DNA of 64,000 nucleotides from Carex sylvatica. Taxonomy: Eukaryota > Streptophyta > Magnoliopsida > Poales > Cyperaceae. The notes below the pieces were generated by a model. That model did not search any database. It saw only the letters and a list, made by a program, of their open reading frames with translations, and was not told where the DNA came from. Shown here one piece after another: positions 36,269 through 49,400 of this stretch (within the stretch, counting starts at the first letter, position 1; each line of letters starts with the position of its first letter). The translations under genes were made by a program, and so were the position numbers. The DNA is taken from NCBI GenBank assembly GCA_964058845.1, contig CAXKVR010000021.1, positions 310,001 to 374,000 on the forward strand. The letters are read 5' to 3'.

Positions 36269-36765
36269 TAGGGGTGTTCAAATAGTTCAGTTTGTTCGGT
36301 TTTCAACCGAATTGAATTTTTTTGGTTTAAATGGTTCAGCTTTTTTAGTTTGAATGGATCGGTTTGGTTGAAATTTTAAATTATTTCAGTTTAAATGGAT
36401 CGATTCGGTTTAGACTTTTCAAAACCGAATAAACCGAACCGATCAAATTATATTGATTCAAGTATGATTTATATTTTGTATGGTTCAATCATTGCTTTCT
36501 TTTTTTCATTTTTTATTTTAAATATTTTAAAAAATTTATATATTTTGTATGGAATTGAACAACTTGTGTATGAAAATCTGTAATTGTCTTTAATAATGAC
36601 ACCAATAGGCAATATGTTTACTTCGATTTGTTCGGTTCAGTTCTTAATCGGTTTATAAGTTTAATCAGTTTGGTTTGGTTCTAATTTTGAAAATAAAAAA
36701 AATATTATTTGATTATTTTAGTTTGATTTCAACCGAACTGACTGTTTGAACACCCCACACCCCTA
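36269..36765. mobile_element. hAT-type MITE, second copy
   Basis: It starts TAGGGGTGTTCA and ends GAACACCCCACACCCCTA, and is about 497 bases long. The flanks gtagtgaa and gcggtgaa agree at six of eight positions, as expected for an aged 8-bp duplication. Interior aaccgaa and ttcggtt words match the copy at 17149-17658. Confidence 0.7.
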
Positions 36766-37245
36766 GCGGTGAATAACCCATCAAATTACTGGAATGCTCC
36801 AAACGAATCTGAATGGTCAAACAGTCAAAACTGTTTCTCTTGCGCACGAATCTCACCATATTAATCCCTTTCTCACTGGCTTTATATCAATTTTCTCATG
36901 TGTTGTCTCGTGAAAATATCGACGAAATTGTAACAAAACTCGGCTCAAGAAAAAACCCCTCCCCGAAAATGCTCATCCAGTAATGTTCCAGTTCAACCGG
37001 ATTTTGACCTGTTCAACTGTAGACCTGGTCCACGATCCATCTCATGAACTCAGGGGCAGTTCGATGCTTAGAGTTCGTTTGATGCATTTTAAGATTCGTG
37101 TATAACAGTTTCAATTTGAAAACAAAGTGTGTACTAATTTTATGTGGTAATTATAATTACTAATTAGTGGTTAACGGTTCGAGTTCTACACTAGAAGCCT
37201 AGAAGGCGGGTCGGATATAATACAAGGATCTTAACCCGATAATTA

Positions 37246-37320
37246 TATTGGGCCATATTGATTTATGGGCCCAGTTTTTCCAGAAGCTGGTTTATCTTGG
37301 GCCGTAACAACTTCTCAGAT
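37246..37320 (+). promoter_or_regulatory. Site II-like promoter elements upstream of the kelch gene
   Basis: Three TGGGCC/TGGGCCC words occur within 75 bases (37250, 37264 and 37298 areas), about 300 bases before the kelch start codon. TGGGCY elements are frequent in promoters of plant housekeeping genes. The functional role is an inference. Confidence 0.4.
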
Positions 37321-37603
37321 GAGGCGTTGCTTATACGAGGAGAATGGGGATCCTCTGAACTATCACAAAATTTGAGGTTAGATCACAACCCACCGATCCA
37401 AATCTGGGTCCACCCAGTTCGAGGTGAATGCACGAGATTCTTTATTATTTGTGCTTAAACGGATCAGACGGTCTATATCTAAACTTAAAATTTGAGTTTA
37501 CCTTAGTAGTAGTATACTGCCTTCTTTTCTGGTTCGGATTCCATTGATGCTACCGCTGCTTCGCCTCTGTGAAGACTAGACACTAGGAGAGAGCGAGAGA
37601 GAG

Positions 37604-40600
37604 ATGGAGATGCACTGGGTGAAAACTGATCCCTCTGATTTCGGAGGTGATCTCCCGATTGCTCGAAGGTAATTAAATGATCTCTCCTGTACTTTCTATA
37701 AGTCAAATTTGCAACCATACCTTGCTTATTTGGTATAATTGTGTGTGCTAAAAGGTTAGAAATCAGTAATACAGTTGCACATTTGTTCTGAATTGCTTTT
37801 TTTGAAATATTAAATCTGCAAAGAACTGATGAAACACATGAGTCTTGCAAAATGATACCTTGTGATGTTGGTAGTTAAACAGATCTGAGACTGATGAGGA
37901 TATTTCAGAAAGCAAAAACTGAAGCAGCAGGAAGCTGGTACCAGTAACAATAAAACTGGTATCAGCATCAAGGGTACTGGTACCAGTAGCACATCTCATC
38001 CCATATCTTGTCAGAAACCCTCTAGCAGGAGGGGAAGCAAGGGAACAGTGGTACCAGTAGGACTGGCTAGCATAGCCACTGATGAGGATATTATTAAGTG
38101 AAATTTTGCATTTTACATCCAATGCATTCCTATTTTGGTAATTTCCAGCATTTGTTTGATTTGTGTACTGCAAGGTTGCATTCCTTCAATTGATGTACCT
38201 AATTTATGAAATTACATATGAGAAAAAAATATGATAAACTTCCAACATAGAACAGAAATTACAAACATAAATAATGGACTTAGTTGAATACAATTATGTA
38301 ACCGCAGTGGACACACAGCTGTGCAAGTGGAAAAATCAAAGCTGGTGGTATTTGGTGGGTTTGCTGATAAGAGGTTCCTTGCCGACATTGCCGTTTATGA
38401 CATCGGTATGCATAATTTTCTCTTTGTGAAAACTAAAACTAGATAAGCCCTTTTTGTTGTACCAGTATTGTCCATTTCTGTATGATACCTGTATGTACAG
38501 ATTTTCTGTAATTTTTGCTGGTATTCTATGGAAACCCCTTGATCCAACCATACCCATAATGTACCAGGAATTCACATCCCCTGAGATATCTCCAACTTTG
38601 AGTTGATCTGTGGAAAATCCGGACCGTTCAAATCCTTTCTGCATGAATCTCAAAGCACAATAATACTGCCCCCTGCATTCCAAATAGGCACATTAAAAAA
38701 ATTGGCCCAGTTTTAGGTTAAACTGAAAATTTGAGATATCTCAGAGGATACGGACTCCTGTACCAGTGGGGTATGATGCATCAGTACTGTTACTGAGAGT
38801 TCGACTGTTTGAGTATTTGTTATGTATAGGGAACTCTCATAATTTTACTTTTCTTTTTCTTTCTTTTATTTCAGAAAATAAGTTGTGGTACACACCAGAG
38901 TGTTGCGGCAGTGGTGGTTCAGAAGAGCAGGTGGGCCCCACTGCCAGAGCATTCCATGTTGCAGTGGCTATTGATTGCAACATGTTTATTTTTGGTGGTC
39001 GATCTGGTACTAAAAGGTTGGCACTTTGTTTGGAAGTTAAGATATATTGTATGACCCAATAAGCAATACAAACAACTTCTGATTAGTATTTATATTTCTT
39101 AGGTTGGGTGACTTCTGGATGCTTGATACTGGTACGTGTCTCGCTGTCTCTGTTGGGCTCTCTTTTGATCCTATAATTATACTGTACATTAACTAATGCA
39201 TCGAATAAACTTTTTTTGTTGATGATCCTTTTATTATAATACAGGAAGAGTGAGGCTATGGTACTACGCATAGCGCAGATTGGTCCATACTACAGATCAA
39301 TATTTTCGTTTTTAGAGTCTGAATAGTCAATGTGAACCATTCAACATGATTACATATGAAATTGTACTTGCATTATAATTTTTTTTTGAATTTTTTTACT
39401 ATTTTTTAGGTAGGTAGAAAATCACTACTTCTGAATAGTCTAGACTCTAGAATCTTTATATCAAGCAATTTTCTACCTATCTAAACAAATGTTAAATAAA
39501 ATGCTAAAAGATGAAAAATTTAATTTACAAGTACATATTTATATGGAGATCATGTTCAATGGTTCAGATCAATTGTTTGGACTTTGAAAATGAAGATATC
39601 GATCCATAGTACTGGTATGCACTATGCATGCATGATTATTATATTTTCTAGGATCTCAAAGAAACAATGAACAAGAAAAAAGAATGAAATATAAAACTTA
39701 ATATAGAATCAAACATTATTGTTTTTGTAATGTCAATAGCTCTGACATTTACTTATTGCTTTTAATATTGTCTTTCGAAGAGATATGGCAATGGTCTGAA
39801 CTTACAAGCTTTGGAGATTTACCGTCACCGCGGGAGTTTGCTGCAGCTTCAGCCATAGGAAACCGTAGAATTGTTATGTGGGTCCCACTCTCTGATTCTT
39901 TCCATTGGCTTTTAACTGTATTTAGTTTATGTTCTTAGAACTTTTGGTAATTGGTAATATTATCTGTGATCTAAATTCAGGTATGGAGGTTGGGATGGTA
40001 AAAAGTGGCTTTCAGATGTTTATATTATGGATACAAGTGAGTTTGTTTTTTAAAATTTCATTAAAAAAATATCATTTTCTGCCCCTATACAACCTCTGTA
40101 TATCAAAAGAAGATTATGCTGTAGAAACTGAAGGAAATTTGTAGTACAATTCTTGTATTGCCTTAAAAAGTGGGTCCGTATCCTCCGAGTTATATCAACT
40201 TTTCAGTTGATGTCAAAATTGGGCCAAAAAGCATTTTCGGTGCCTATTAGATGCATGGGGCAGTACTAATATAAAATGGGTTGCTTTAATATTTGTGCTG
40301 ATCAGTTCAGATTTTGTAAGGATTAACTCAAAATTTGAGATATCTTAGGGGATGTGAATTCTTAAAATATTACCCAAACTACTGTTCCTTTTTTCCTCTT
40401 GTACAGAGAAACGCAGCAATTTAGGCATCCTTTTGATTTAATTAGAGTTGAGGATAATGGGGGTATTTATCATGTTTTGTAAGTGTGTACATGATATGTT
40501 CTATATTTAGTTGGGGATAAAGGAGTTTGGCTAGTATAACATCAGTGTCATTTCAACCTATATAACACCAACTCTAAAACCTATCAAATCTACTTCAAAC

Positions 40601-43600
40601 GGTAAATCCAAACCGTTCAAACCAATTTACATTATGTGTGATGCGTTTACATACAAATTTTTTATATTTTCAAGTTATTTTAGTATCAAATAAAGCGGTA
40701 AAAATATTGAAAAATTAATGTATTAAAATTAACTTAAAGACTCACATATTTGACCGCTTGACCTAATACTAAATAAATTTGAAAAGTTGTAAATTTTGCA
40801 TGTAAACGCATAACTAATGAAGTAGATCAATTTGAATGGTTTGGATTTACCGTTTGAAGTCGATTTGATAGATTTTAGAGTTGGTGTTATATAGGTTGAA
40901 ATGACACTGATGTTATACTAGCCAAACTCTATATAAAGTTGCTTGACTATGGTGAGTTGATTTTGATTTAACCTTGATATGTGGGAATGAAAAAATGAGA
41001 TATCTAATGTATTTTCTTTTATTTGTTATCTTTTTTTGTTTTCATTTTGAAAACAAAAAAGTGTCACTTGAGTGGACTGAGCTGTCAATCACAGGGTCGG
41101 TCCCACCGGCAAGATGTGGTCACTCTGCCACAATGGTCGAGAAGAGATTGCTTGTCTTTGGTGGTAGAGGTATATCTACTTCTCTTGTTTTAATGCTTTG
41201 CTAGAGTGAGGCTATGCGTAGCGCAGATTGGTTTGTACTATGAATCAATATCTCTATTTTCAGAGTTCAAATAGTCTATCTGAAATGTTCAACATTATAT
41301 CCATATAAAATTGTACTTGTAGATCAAAATTTACATTTTTTAGAATTTTTTACTATTATTTTAGATAGGTAAAAAATCACTTGATCTAATAATTCTAAAC
41401 CATTCAAAAGTATTGATTTTCAACTAATCTAAAAAAATAGTAAAAAGTTTTTAAAAAATGTAAATTTTGTCTACAATTTAATTTATGGATATCATGTTGA
41501 AGGGTTTAGATAGACTGTTTGGACTTTAGAAACAAAGATATTGGTAAATAGTATGCACCATTCTGCGCTATGCATAGTACCGTAGCCTCACTCTTCTATC
41601 TTTTCTTAACAAATTTCTGGTGTACTAGCTACACAATTAAGGCCTTTATCTTTCTTGCTCTAATTATGTGGTTACTAGAGAAACTGAGTACAAATGAAGC
41701 AAAATAGACTTGTCCATGGTAGTGAAATTCCTTTATTTATACCTTTTGTATGCTTGTTTTTGTTTTAGGTGGCGGGGGACCTATAATGGGTGATTTATGG
41801 GCTTTAAAGGGCCTTATTGAAGAAGGTGGGTGTTATGCTATAGTTTCTGTTGAGCTTTTGAAACAAATATTACACTGCAAGATTTTTATACTATGGCAGT
41901 TCATGCATGGTACTCGTATTCGTGTGTTCTCATTTTAGTTGTATTATTGGTTTGTGCTTACCGGTTATAATTCTACCATTGAAAAGCTTGTTAAATTCAG
42001 CCAGTTACATTTAATAATCATAGAAATAAATGTCAAGATATCTATCATTCGAACCAAAATAAGAGAGATTAAACTGAACCAAATATAAAAAATCAAAGTA
42101 ATTCAAGTAAATTTTGATTTGTTTGGTTGAACCGAAATAAGAGAGATTAAACCAAACCAAATATAAAACAAAATTTGACGGTTCAGTTGAAAACCAAATT
42201 AACCATATCCAATGAACACCCCTAATTCTTGGTTTGTGCTTACTAGTAATAGTTCTTCCGTTGAAAAGTTAGTTAAATTCAACCGAACCATTTATTATTA
42301 TTGATCTGTGAAGAACTGGTACTGATAGCAAAATCCGTAATTAAATTTGAAGATAACGAGACGCCAGGCTGGACTCAACTAAGACTTCCAGGCCAATCGC
42401 CAGCTCCCAGGTGTGGCCATACTGTTACTTCAGGAGGTCATTATGTAAGTATTTTAGTTTTATTTTTTTATTACTACATGTAGCATTTTGTTGCATTAAC
42501 CTCTTATTTCCAGAATTATTACCAAATATTAACCAATATCGGGAACAAAGTTAATGTGAAATTCATAATTAAACCATTTTGAGATTAAAATAGATTGTTT
42601 ATTTATTTATTTTGTAGCTGTTACTTTTTGGCGGGCATGGGACTGGTGGCTGGCTTAGTAGATACGATGTATACTATAACGACTGTATAGTTTTGGACAG
42701 AGGTGAAGTAGAAACTGTTCTTTTATTTTATGGATAAACAATGTGTACTTGCCAAAATAAAAAACCTTAAAATTTTATATAAACCAATGCAAAAAAAAAT
42801 TATCATTTCTCATATCCATAAAGCATGGGAATATCTTCTCCACCCCACCATCTCTTACTTTTCAAAAGATACCCAAATTACCTTTGCTCTCCTCAGTCAT
42901 ATTTTTTTTCACTATACTTTTGGTTTTTGGGGGTTGACTAGAAGTGACTTAAAGAAAACTAACATTTGTTGATGATTCAGTGTCTGTTCAGTGGAAACGA
43001 ATGAATACGAATAATGAACCGCCACCTCCACGTGCTTACCACTCTATGACTTGTGTTGGTACAAGATATCTTTTATTTGGTGGATTTGATGGGAAGACCA
43101 CCTTTGGTGATTTTTGGTGGTTAGTTCAAGGAGGTACTTGTCATTTCTATTTTACATGCATTTTGCTTTACAATCAACACTTATCCTTTTATTTTGGCTG
43201 TGGTAAAAATTGTAGTATTTGAATTTATTTATCTTTTTTGTCTTTTCAGATGATCCTCTAGCAAAGAGACCGACAATAATTCCAAGTATTCCTTCAGAAA
43301 TCACTGTGCCTTCTGGTGGGTCCCAAAATGCTGATGCGAAGGTACTGAAAATTATAATACAAAATATGCTCAAAACTGTCCCTTTGGAACACTACTTGTA
43401 TGTGAGACAAGGGTATTATTGAACTTCTGTAGAAATGGGCATAGGAGGGTTATGCAAGTAATTAATTTATTGTTTGAGAGAGGCTTTGGTACTATGCATA
43501 ACACAGATTGGTCAGTACTATGGATTAATATATTTCTTTTAAAAGTTCAAATAGTCATTCTCAACCATTCAACGTGATCTTCATATGAAAATGTACTTGT

Positions 43601-45475
43601 AGACTAAATTTTACGTTTTTTAGAATTTTTTTACTATTTTTTTAGATAGTTAGAAAATCACTACTTTTGAATGCTCTAGAACTTTTAAATCAAGTGATTT
43701 TATATAAACAAATAGTAAAAAAATTCTAGAAAATGTAAAATTTGATCTACAAGTGTAGTTTCATATGGAAGTCATGTTGAACGGTTCAGATCGACGGTTT
43801 GGACTTTGAAAATGGAGATATTGATCCATAGTACGGACCAATCCGCACTATGCACAGTACCATAGCCTCACTCTGTTTTATAAATAACATAGGATCTATA
43901 TAAAATAGACTAGCTTGTGACCATTTACTAATTTGTTCAATTGCATTTATTTGTGATTTCAAGGAAAATGAAGTGACAAACGAAGATTCCCTTATTTTAA
44001 AACTAGCTGATAAATTGGGCATTTCAATTTCTCCAAAAGCTGATCTCAGTATTACCGATGAAATGGAGGACAAAGAACTAAGTGAATTATCAGCACGATT
44101 TACTGGAGAGAAATTACCGACTAGAGACCAAGCTGCTGGAATACAAGTAATTTGTAGTCGTATTCTTCTTAGATTACAGTGTACATGATTACATATCGTC
44201 TGTCTATGATACTCACTTATATTATTAGAATATTAGCACTTCTGTAGGTATGATTTAGGTTCTTAATCTATGCATAAACCCACAAAAGTTTAGAAAATAA
44301 ATTTGACAATTAAAAAGGAATATGAAGAGTAAGAAAATAAATTAAAAAATATAAGAATACTATTATGCCTCCAAAAAAGAAACATAAATATCATGGATAA
44401 AAGCACCAAACCTTGAAGGTACTTCAGTAATTTCTTTTGCAAAATTTGATTGTGGTAAATGAATTAGTGTGTGTGTGTGTGTTGGGGGGGATGAGGGGAG
44501 GGGTTTGTGGTATAAATATGCAGTGCAACCTGTACTATAATGAAGTAATTATTATGGTACATGAGATCCTCCCTGTTGACTCGTATATTGTTTGACAATT
44601 GGATTTATATCGTGAATTTTAGGCAGTAAGAGATCACTGGAACAACTGTAGTCCCAGTTCCATACAACTCCAGGAGGTGGGTCCCATGTTGCGCGATTAT
44701 AAGCGTCTAATTGTTCGAAACCACCTGTAAGTTCGTTTTCATTCTTAATTTTGTGTGTTTGTTTATTTTTGAGGTATTACATGAAAGGCCCAAGTTATTG
44801 AGAAATTACGAAATGTTAGAAATTGTGAGAGAAACTAACAAAGAGACCCTGTTGCTAGCTCAACTTAAACAACTGAATTATTTACTTCAATAATGTGGTT
44901 AAAAATTAAATGATGAAGCTAACTACGGTTAATAATTTAAACATCATTTTATAGATTAATTTGATGCAGGGAGGATTTTAAGAGATGTTTCTGCAATGTA
45001 AATAATAGTATAGGGATTTTTTTGCAAATTTTTTTTCCTTTTCCCTATTTCTGTTATGCAAATGTGAAGTTGATTTCCTGAGCTGTATGTTTGTGCTTGG
45101 TTGAAATTTTCATCTAATAATAGTCACATGCTCTTAATTTGGCTACAAAAATCTGACTGATATGCAGTTCTACAAATTTCAGAGAAAAATTGAAGTTCGA
45201 TTTACATTCCACTTCATCGGCTCTTTCTGACCAAGAAAATTACCAAGAAAATTACCGATTTTTCCACTTGAAAAGCGTTTCTCAAGTAATTAATCTCTCT
45301 CTCTAATATATTGCATAAACATATTATTTCAGCTGCTGAGAGTGAATATTTTATCCTGTTTATTTTCTTCTATTGGTTTATCATATTTGTTTCATTTTTT
45401 TTTATACTTTTATAGTTGCGTATGAATGACATTCCAAGTTTGCTTGAAGAATATCAGCAACTCATCTCAAGTTGA
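37604..45475 (+). CDS. Kelch-repeat protein (galactose oxidase/kelch superfamily)
   Basis: Sixteen GT-AG exons join in phase to 507 residues: 37604-37668, 38308-38405, 38875-39016, 39103-39131, 39781-39877, 39981-40036, 41062-41169, 41769-41825, 42353-42444, 42618-42702, 42981-43133, 43250-43341, 43964-44146, 44623-44726, 45183-45285 and 45416-45475. Residues 1 to about 335 form a kelch propeller with the repeated blades [58 protein letters not shown] and [10 protein letters not shown]. The C-terminal 170 residues are charged and probably helical. In overall plan it resembles Arabidopsis At1g51540-type proteins, whose function is poorly known (recalled, not searched). The first ATG was chosen; a second lies two codons on. 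The gene is convergent with CIA1. Many introns carry MITEs. Confidence 0.88.
37890..38092 (+). repeat. Insert flanked by 15-bp direct repeats in kelch intron 1
   Basis: ACTGATGAGGATATT occurs at 37890-37904 and again at 38078-38092. The 173 bases between are less AT-rich than the intron and are open on the plus strand for more than 60 codons ([19 protein letters not shown]..., ending DEDIIK and TGA). They follow an acceptor-like tatttcag. This could be a retro-inserted piece of a transcript with its target duplication, or a terminal cassette exon. The family is not recognised. Confidence 0.4.
38566..38759. mobile_element. 194-bp MITE in kelch intron 2
   Basis: The ends AGGAATTCACATCCCCTGAGATATCTC and an imperfect complement (GAGATATCTCAGAGGATACGGACTCCT) are flanked by GTACC on both sides. 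A related element lies in intron 6 at about 40174-40366. Confidence 0.55.
39247..39640. mobile_element. MITE family A copy in kelch intron 4
   Basis: It begins AGAGTGAGGCTATGGTACTA and has the family's interior words (gattggtccatac, ttaggtaggtagaaaatcac, gatcatgttcaatggttcagatc). The right end is eroded near a cactatgcatgcat word. Confidence 0.6.
40523..40929. mobile_element. 407-bp MULE-like MITE in kelch intron 6
   Basis: Long, near-perfect inverted ends start GAGTTTGGCTAGTATAACATC and end with its complement at GCCAAACTC. The flanking 9-mers gggataaag and tatataaag agree in the last six positions. Half of a related element lies at 59917-60080, fused to the truncated QCR9-like copy. Confidence 0.75.
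41203..41594. mobile_element. MITE family A copy in kelch intron 7
   Basis: A 392-base element with ends AGAGTGAGGCTATG and CATAGTACCGTAGCCTCACTCT. The interior matches the copies in introns 4 and 12 and the one in CIA1 intron 4. Confidence 0.75.
43477..43874. mobile_element. MITE family A copy in kelch intron 12
   Basis: It starts AGAGAGGCTTTGGTACTATG and ends CAGTACCATAGCCTCACTCT, and is about 398 bases long. It is the same family as the elements at 39247, 41203 and 48165. Confidence 0.75.
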
Positions 45476-46495
45476 CAAAAGGCAGCACAATCGGGAATAG
45501 TATGTTAGAAAATTGTAATTTTCACTTTTTTTCCCCCTCCTTTTTTTTGTGATTACTATTTTTTTTATATGATCAGATGTTGCTTTTGTAATCTAGTGCA
45601 ACATTCTAAATGCAAACAGCTGATGGTAATAATAGAACATAACATAATCATTTATATAATGTGGTCTCTAGAGAGAAAAAAATCATTCTATTGGAAACTT
45701 ATGAAACATTACCTTAAAGAACTTTGTGACTGGTTTTTAGTAGAGGGTTTAAATGCCTTCCTTATGCTTCTAGTTTTAAAACTTTAATTACTTCAAAATT
45801 AATACGTTAGATATGATATATATCATTATCTCTATATACATAAAAAATTATGACATTCCAATTTTTTTAAATATTTAAGTTTGAAAAAAATACACTGATC
45901 TGATTAATTTTAATATTGAAGGTTTTTTTTGTAACTTATTGATTTATACCAAAAAAAAAAAACCCTGGAGTGTATTTTGTTTTTATACATGTGAATAATA
46001 TAAACCACATCTAAATTTATTTTGACATAAAAGTGTTAAAACTTCTATTATTATAAAATAAAAAAATAGAGATATAATAAAGTCACAAAAAACAGACATT
46101 TGAACCCTTCTCTTTTCAGGGTTTAGGGTTTATCACCTCTGGAAATCCTTGTATGCTTATTTTATAGAATAATAAGTAGGTACATTATATCATGATACTG
46201 CAGTAATTTGTTTTAGCCATTTATAGCCCTAGACATCTAGGTACAGTATGAAATACAAGAACATTTTGCTACCAGCCCTATAAAATGGTACAAATCGATG
46301 AACCCTAGATCGAAACTGCAATAAGTATATTTACTAAGGTTGTATGATTACTGGGTGTCAAAGACCCAGATCTCTTATAATGAAAATACATAATGAGCAA
46401 CAATCATACAAGTTTTATACAACACAACAACTTCAAAATACTAAGAAGCTAATTCACCTAGCCCAATTTTGATATAATTATTCTTTTAAAAAAAA
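45476..46495. other. 3' spacer between convergent kelch and CIA1 genes
   Basis: AT-rich sequence holding the 3' untranslated regions of both genes. No open frame with recognisable content was found, and I could not fix either polyadenylation site. Confidence 0.5.
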
Positions 46496-49400
46496 TCAAG
46501 AAATTTCCCTTAGTTCCCATATTTTGATCGTACCATCGTCGCTTGCTGATGCCAGAATTCTCCAATCCTGCATGTTAATTTTGAAATTTGTTACATAGAT
46601 GGTTATTATAAAAATGGTGAATGCAATAAGTCCAAATAGAACTCTAGACACTTCGAACAACATATTTTTCATGGCTACATATCTCACCCCATTGGTTTAG
46701 AGAATATTTCATGTATAGAAATTAATATAAAATAGTATACAACATTAGAATGATTGCTCCAATATTATGATACATAGAAGCGCTTGATGTCTGACAACTT
46801 CAATGGATCTGAATTATTTTTTCAGATCCATAGTTTGAACCTGAATTTTCTTTTCAGATCTGTCTATGGCATCTAAATCCACAAGCAATCACTCTAAAAA
46901 ATTCTGATTGGTTTAATTATGCTATCTTTCAACAGTGTACCTGATTGAAGCCACAAATTATTAGAAATTAGACCTGTTTTGACTTTGGGTAAAGCTTGTT
47001 GCTGTCATTTGCAACCATAGTCATAATTATAATAATATAAACAACAATGAAATTAATAACTCAAACCTTGGGATTCCACCGAACAGAGTTAATATCCATC
47101 TCATGTGCTTTTTCCTTCTTCAAAAGCAGTCTATATGACGGTTCATCAACCTACACATTTTAATAAATTAAAAAAATATATATATTAGTTTTCAAGTTCT
47201 TTTGAATTGTTAATTTTTTTTTCTTATCTGAGTTGCAAAGCATTTGACCAGTAAGTTTTGTTATCTATTCCCGGCTATAAACTTCAAAAGAACATAGGGA
47301 AAAGCATTTTAGGATAATAAAAGTTATCATGCTCCTTTAGTTTATGACTATACATAAAGATTTGATTTCTTACCAACTCGCCCTTTTGCTCCACAAAAAG
47401 GCAAATAGCATCATCACTTGCTCCGCTCGCTATAACACCCTCACTGTTAACAACAAAATCATAAATATTATTAAGAGAACTAAATAATGTATTTAGTGGT
47501 TGCTATTACAAAAACAAAACATACAAATTCACTTAATAATAGCATGAAATAAAAAAAATATTTGTACCAACTCAAATGAAAAAACAAATATTTGCAAAAA
47601 TTCAAATGAAAAATGGATACCTAGACCAGTGAGCGGAAAAGATAGTACGAGCATGATATCCAGACAAGGTGCAGAGGTGCCTCCTGAAATAAATCAACAC
47701 CTTATTGTTAAATTACATTTCTCAAGGAAACAAGAGACTAACAAATCTAAATAAACAAAGAATAAAATAAAAAAAATTCTAATCTGTACCAAGGTGCAAA
47801 GCTTTCAGTGTCTGTTTGAGAAACAGCACTACTGGTATCCCATATTTTTAGCGCAAGGTCGTCACTACAAAATAAATAAACAACTGAAGATTATACTAGG
47901 GTTTTGTTATTTTCTTTTTAGAGGTTATTGATATAAACCAAACATACCTTGAAGTGACCATTCTATCCCCGCTCGAGTTGAAAGAAACCGACCATACTGT
48001 TGAAGTGTGTCCACTGTGTATAAAGAAAAGAAACACAAAACGTACCCAAAATCAACACCTTTAAATATCTATTGCTTTCAATGCTACAGAATTCAGTAAT
48101 AATGATTACATGGTATATGGGATATTTTCTAAATTTTGCAGGGTACCTTAGATAATTATATTTCAGTGAGGCTATGGTACTATGCATAGCGCGGATTGGT
48201 CCGTACCAAGGTTCTAAATAGCGTTTATAGCAACATAGCGGGGAGACAAAAAAAAAAAGCTTTAGCGAATAGCACACCTATAGCGAAAGCTATTATAAAT
48301 AGCATTTTTTTTTATTTCAAAAATTATATTTTATATTTCTACTAATAGTAAACATGTCTCATAAAGAAAAAAAACACCAAATTGATTAAAAAGTTCTAAT
48401 ATTCATATTGAAACCAATACAAAGTTCAAATTGTCATTCAAAATATTCATAATTAAAAAACTATCGATATATTTTATATTCAAAATATACCACTACCATA
48501 TATTAATGCATGATACAAAATTTAATTGATATAGCGGTATAGCCCGCACATGTTCCATTGTATTGATATAGCTTGATAAAGTAAAAAAAAGTCCATCTGG
48601 ACATTAAGGCCTGTTAAAATTACAAAATTATAAGCCATGTAGCATAGCGGACCGCTATTGCCGCTACGCGCTATGCGGTATAGCAAATCGCTATTAGCGC
48701 TATAGCGTCCGTAGCTCAATTAGTGCAGTTTTACTCCGTAGCTTAGCTTTCTAGGTCCAAAACCGCTATAGCTTCCCTATAGCTAGCTATTTAGAACCTT
48801 GGTCCGTACTATGGATCAATAATTCCACTTTAGAAGTCCAAACAATCGATCTGAACTGCGCTAGAGTGATCTCCATATGAAAATGTACTTGAAAATCAAA
48901 TTTTACATTTTTTAACATTTTTTTTACTATCTAAAGAAATAGTAAAAAAAATATAAAATTTAGTCTGAAAGTACATTTTAACAAGGAGATCATGTTGAAC
49001 GGTTCAGATCAATTATTTGGATTTTGATAACAAAAATATTGATCCATAGCACAGACCAATCCGCGCAATGCATAGTCCCATAGCCTCACTTTATTTCAGG
49101 ATTAGAGTACAAGTAATTAGGAACTGTTCTATAACTTCCCATACCTGCTCCCTTCGTTTAGGGTTTGCACGCAATGCCAGTCATCGCTGTCTCCATCCTC
49201 TGCCCATACCTATTAGTCTCCATAAAAGAGTATTCAAATAGGTGAGAAGAAAAGGAGGTTCTGGTGCATTACTGCGCCTCCACAAAATCTCAAAATTCTA
49301 TGAAATCCTTATATAACAAAACAATAAATATCCTACGGAGCCCACAAAACATAGGAAATATAATGCACTCCTCTCTTTCCCCATGCATCTCTCTCTCAGA

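Noticed and set aside
37763..38173. 136-residue minus-strand frame in kelch intron 1
   Set aside because: Antisense of the intronic insert with 15-bp repeats; the plus strand looks more coding-like and has the acceptor.
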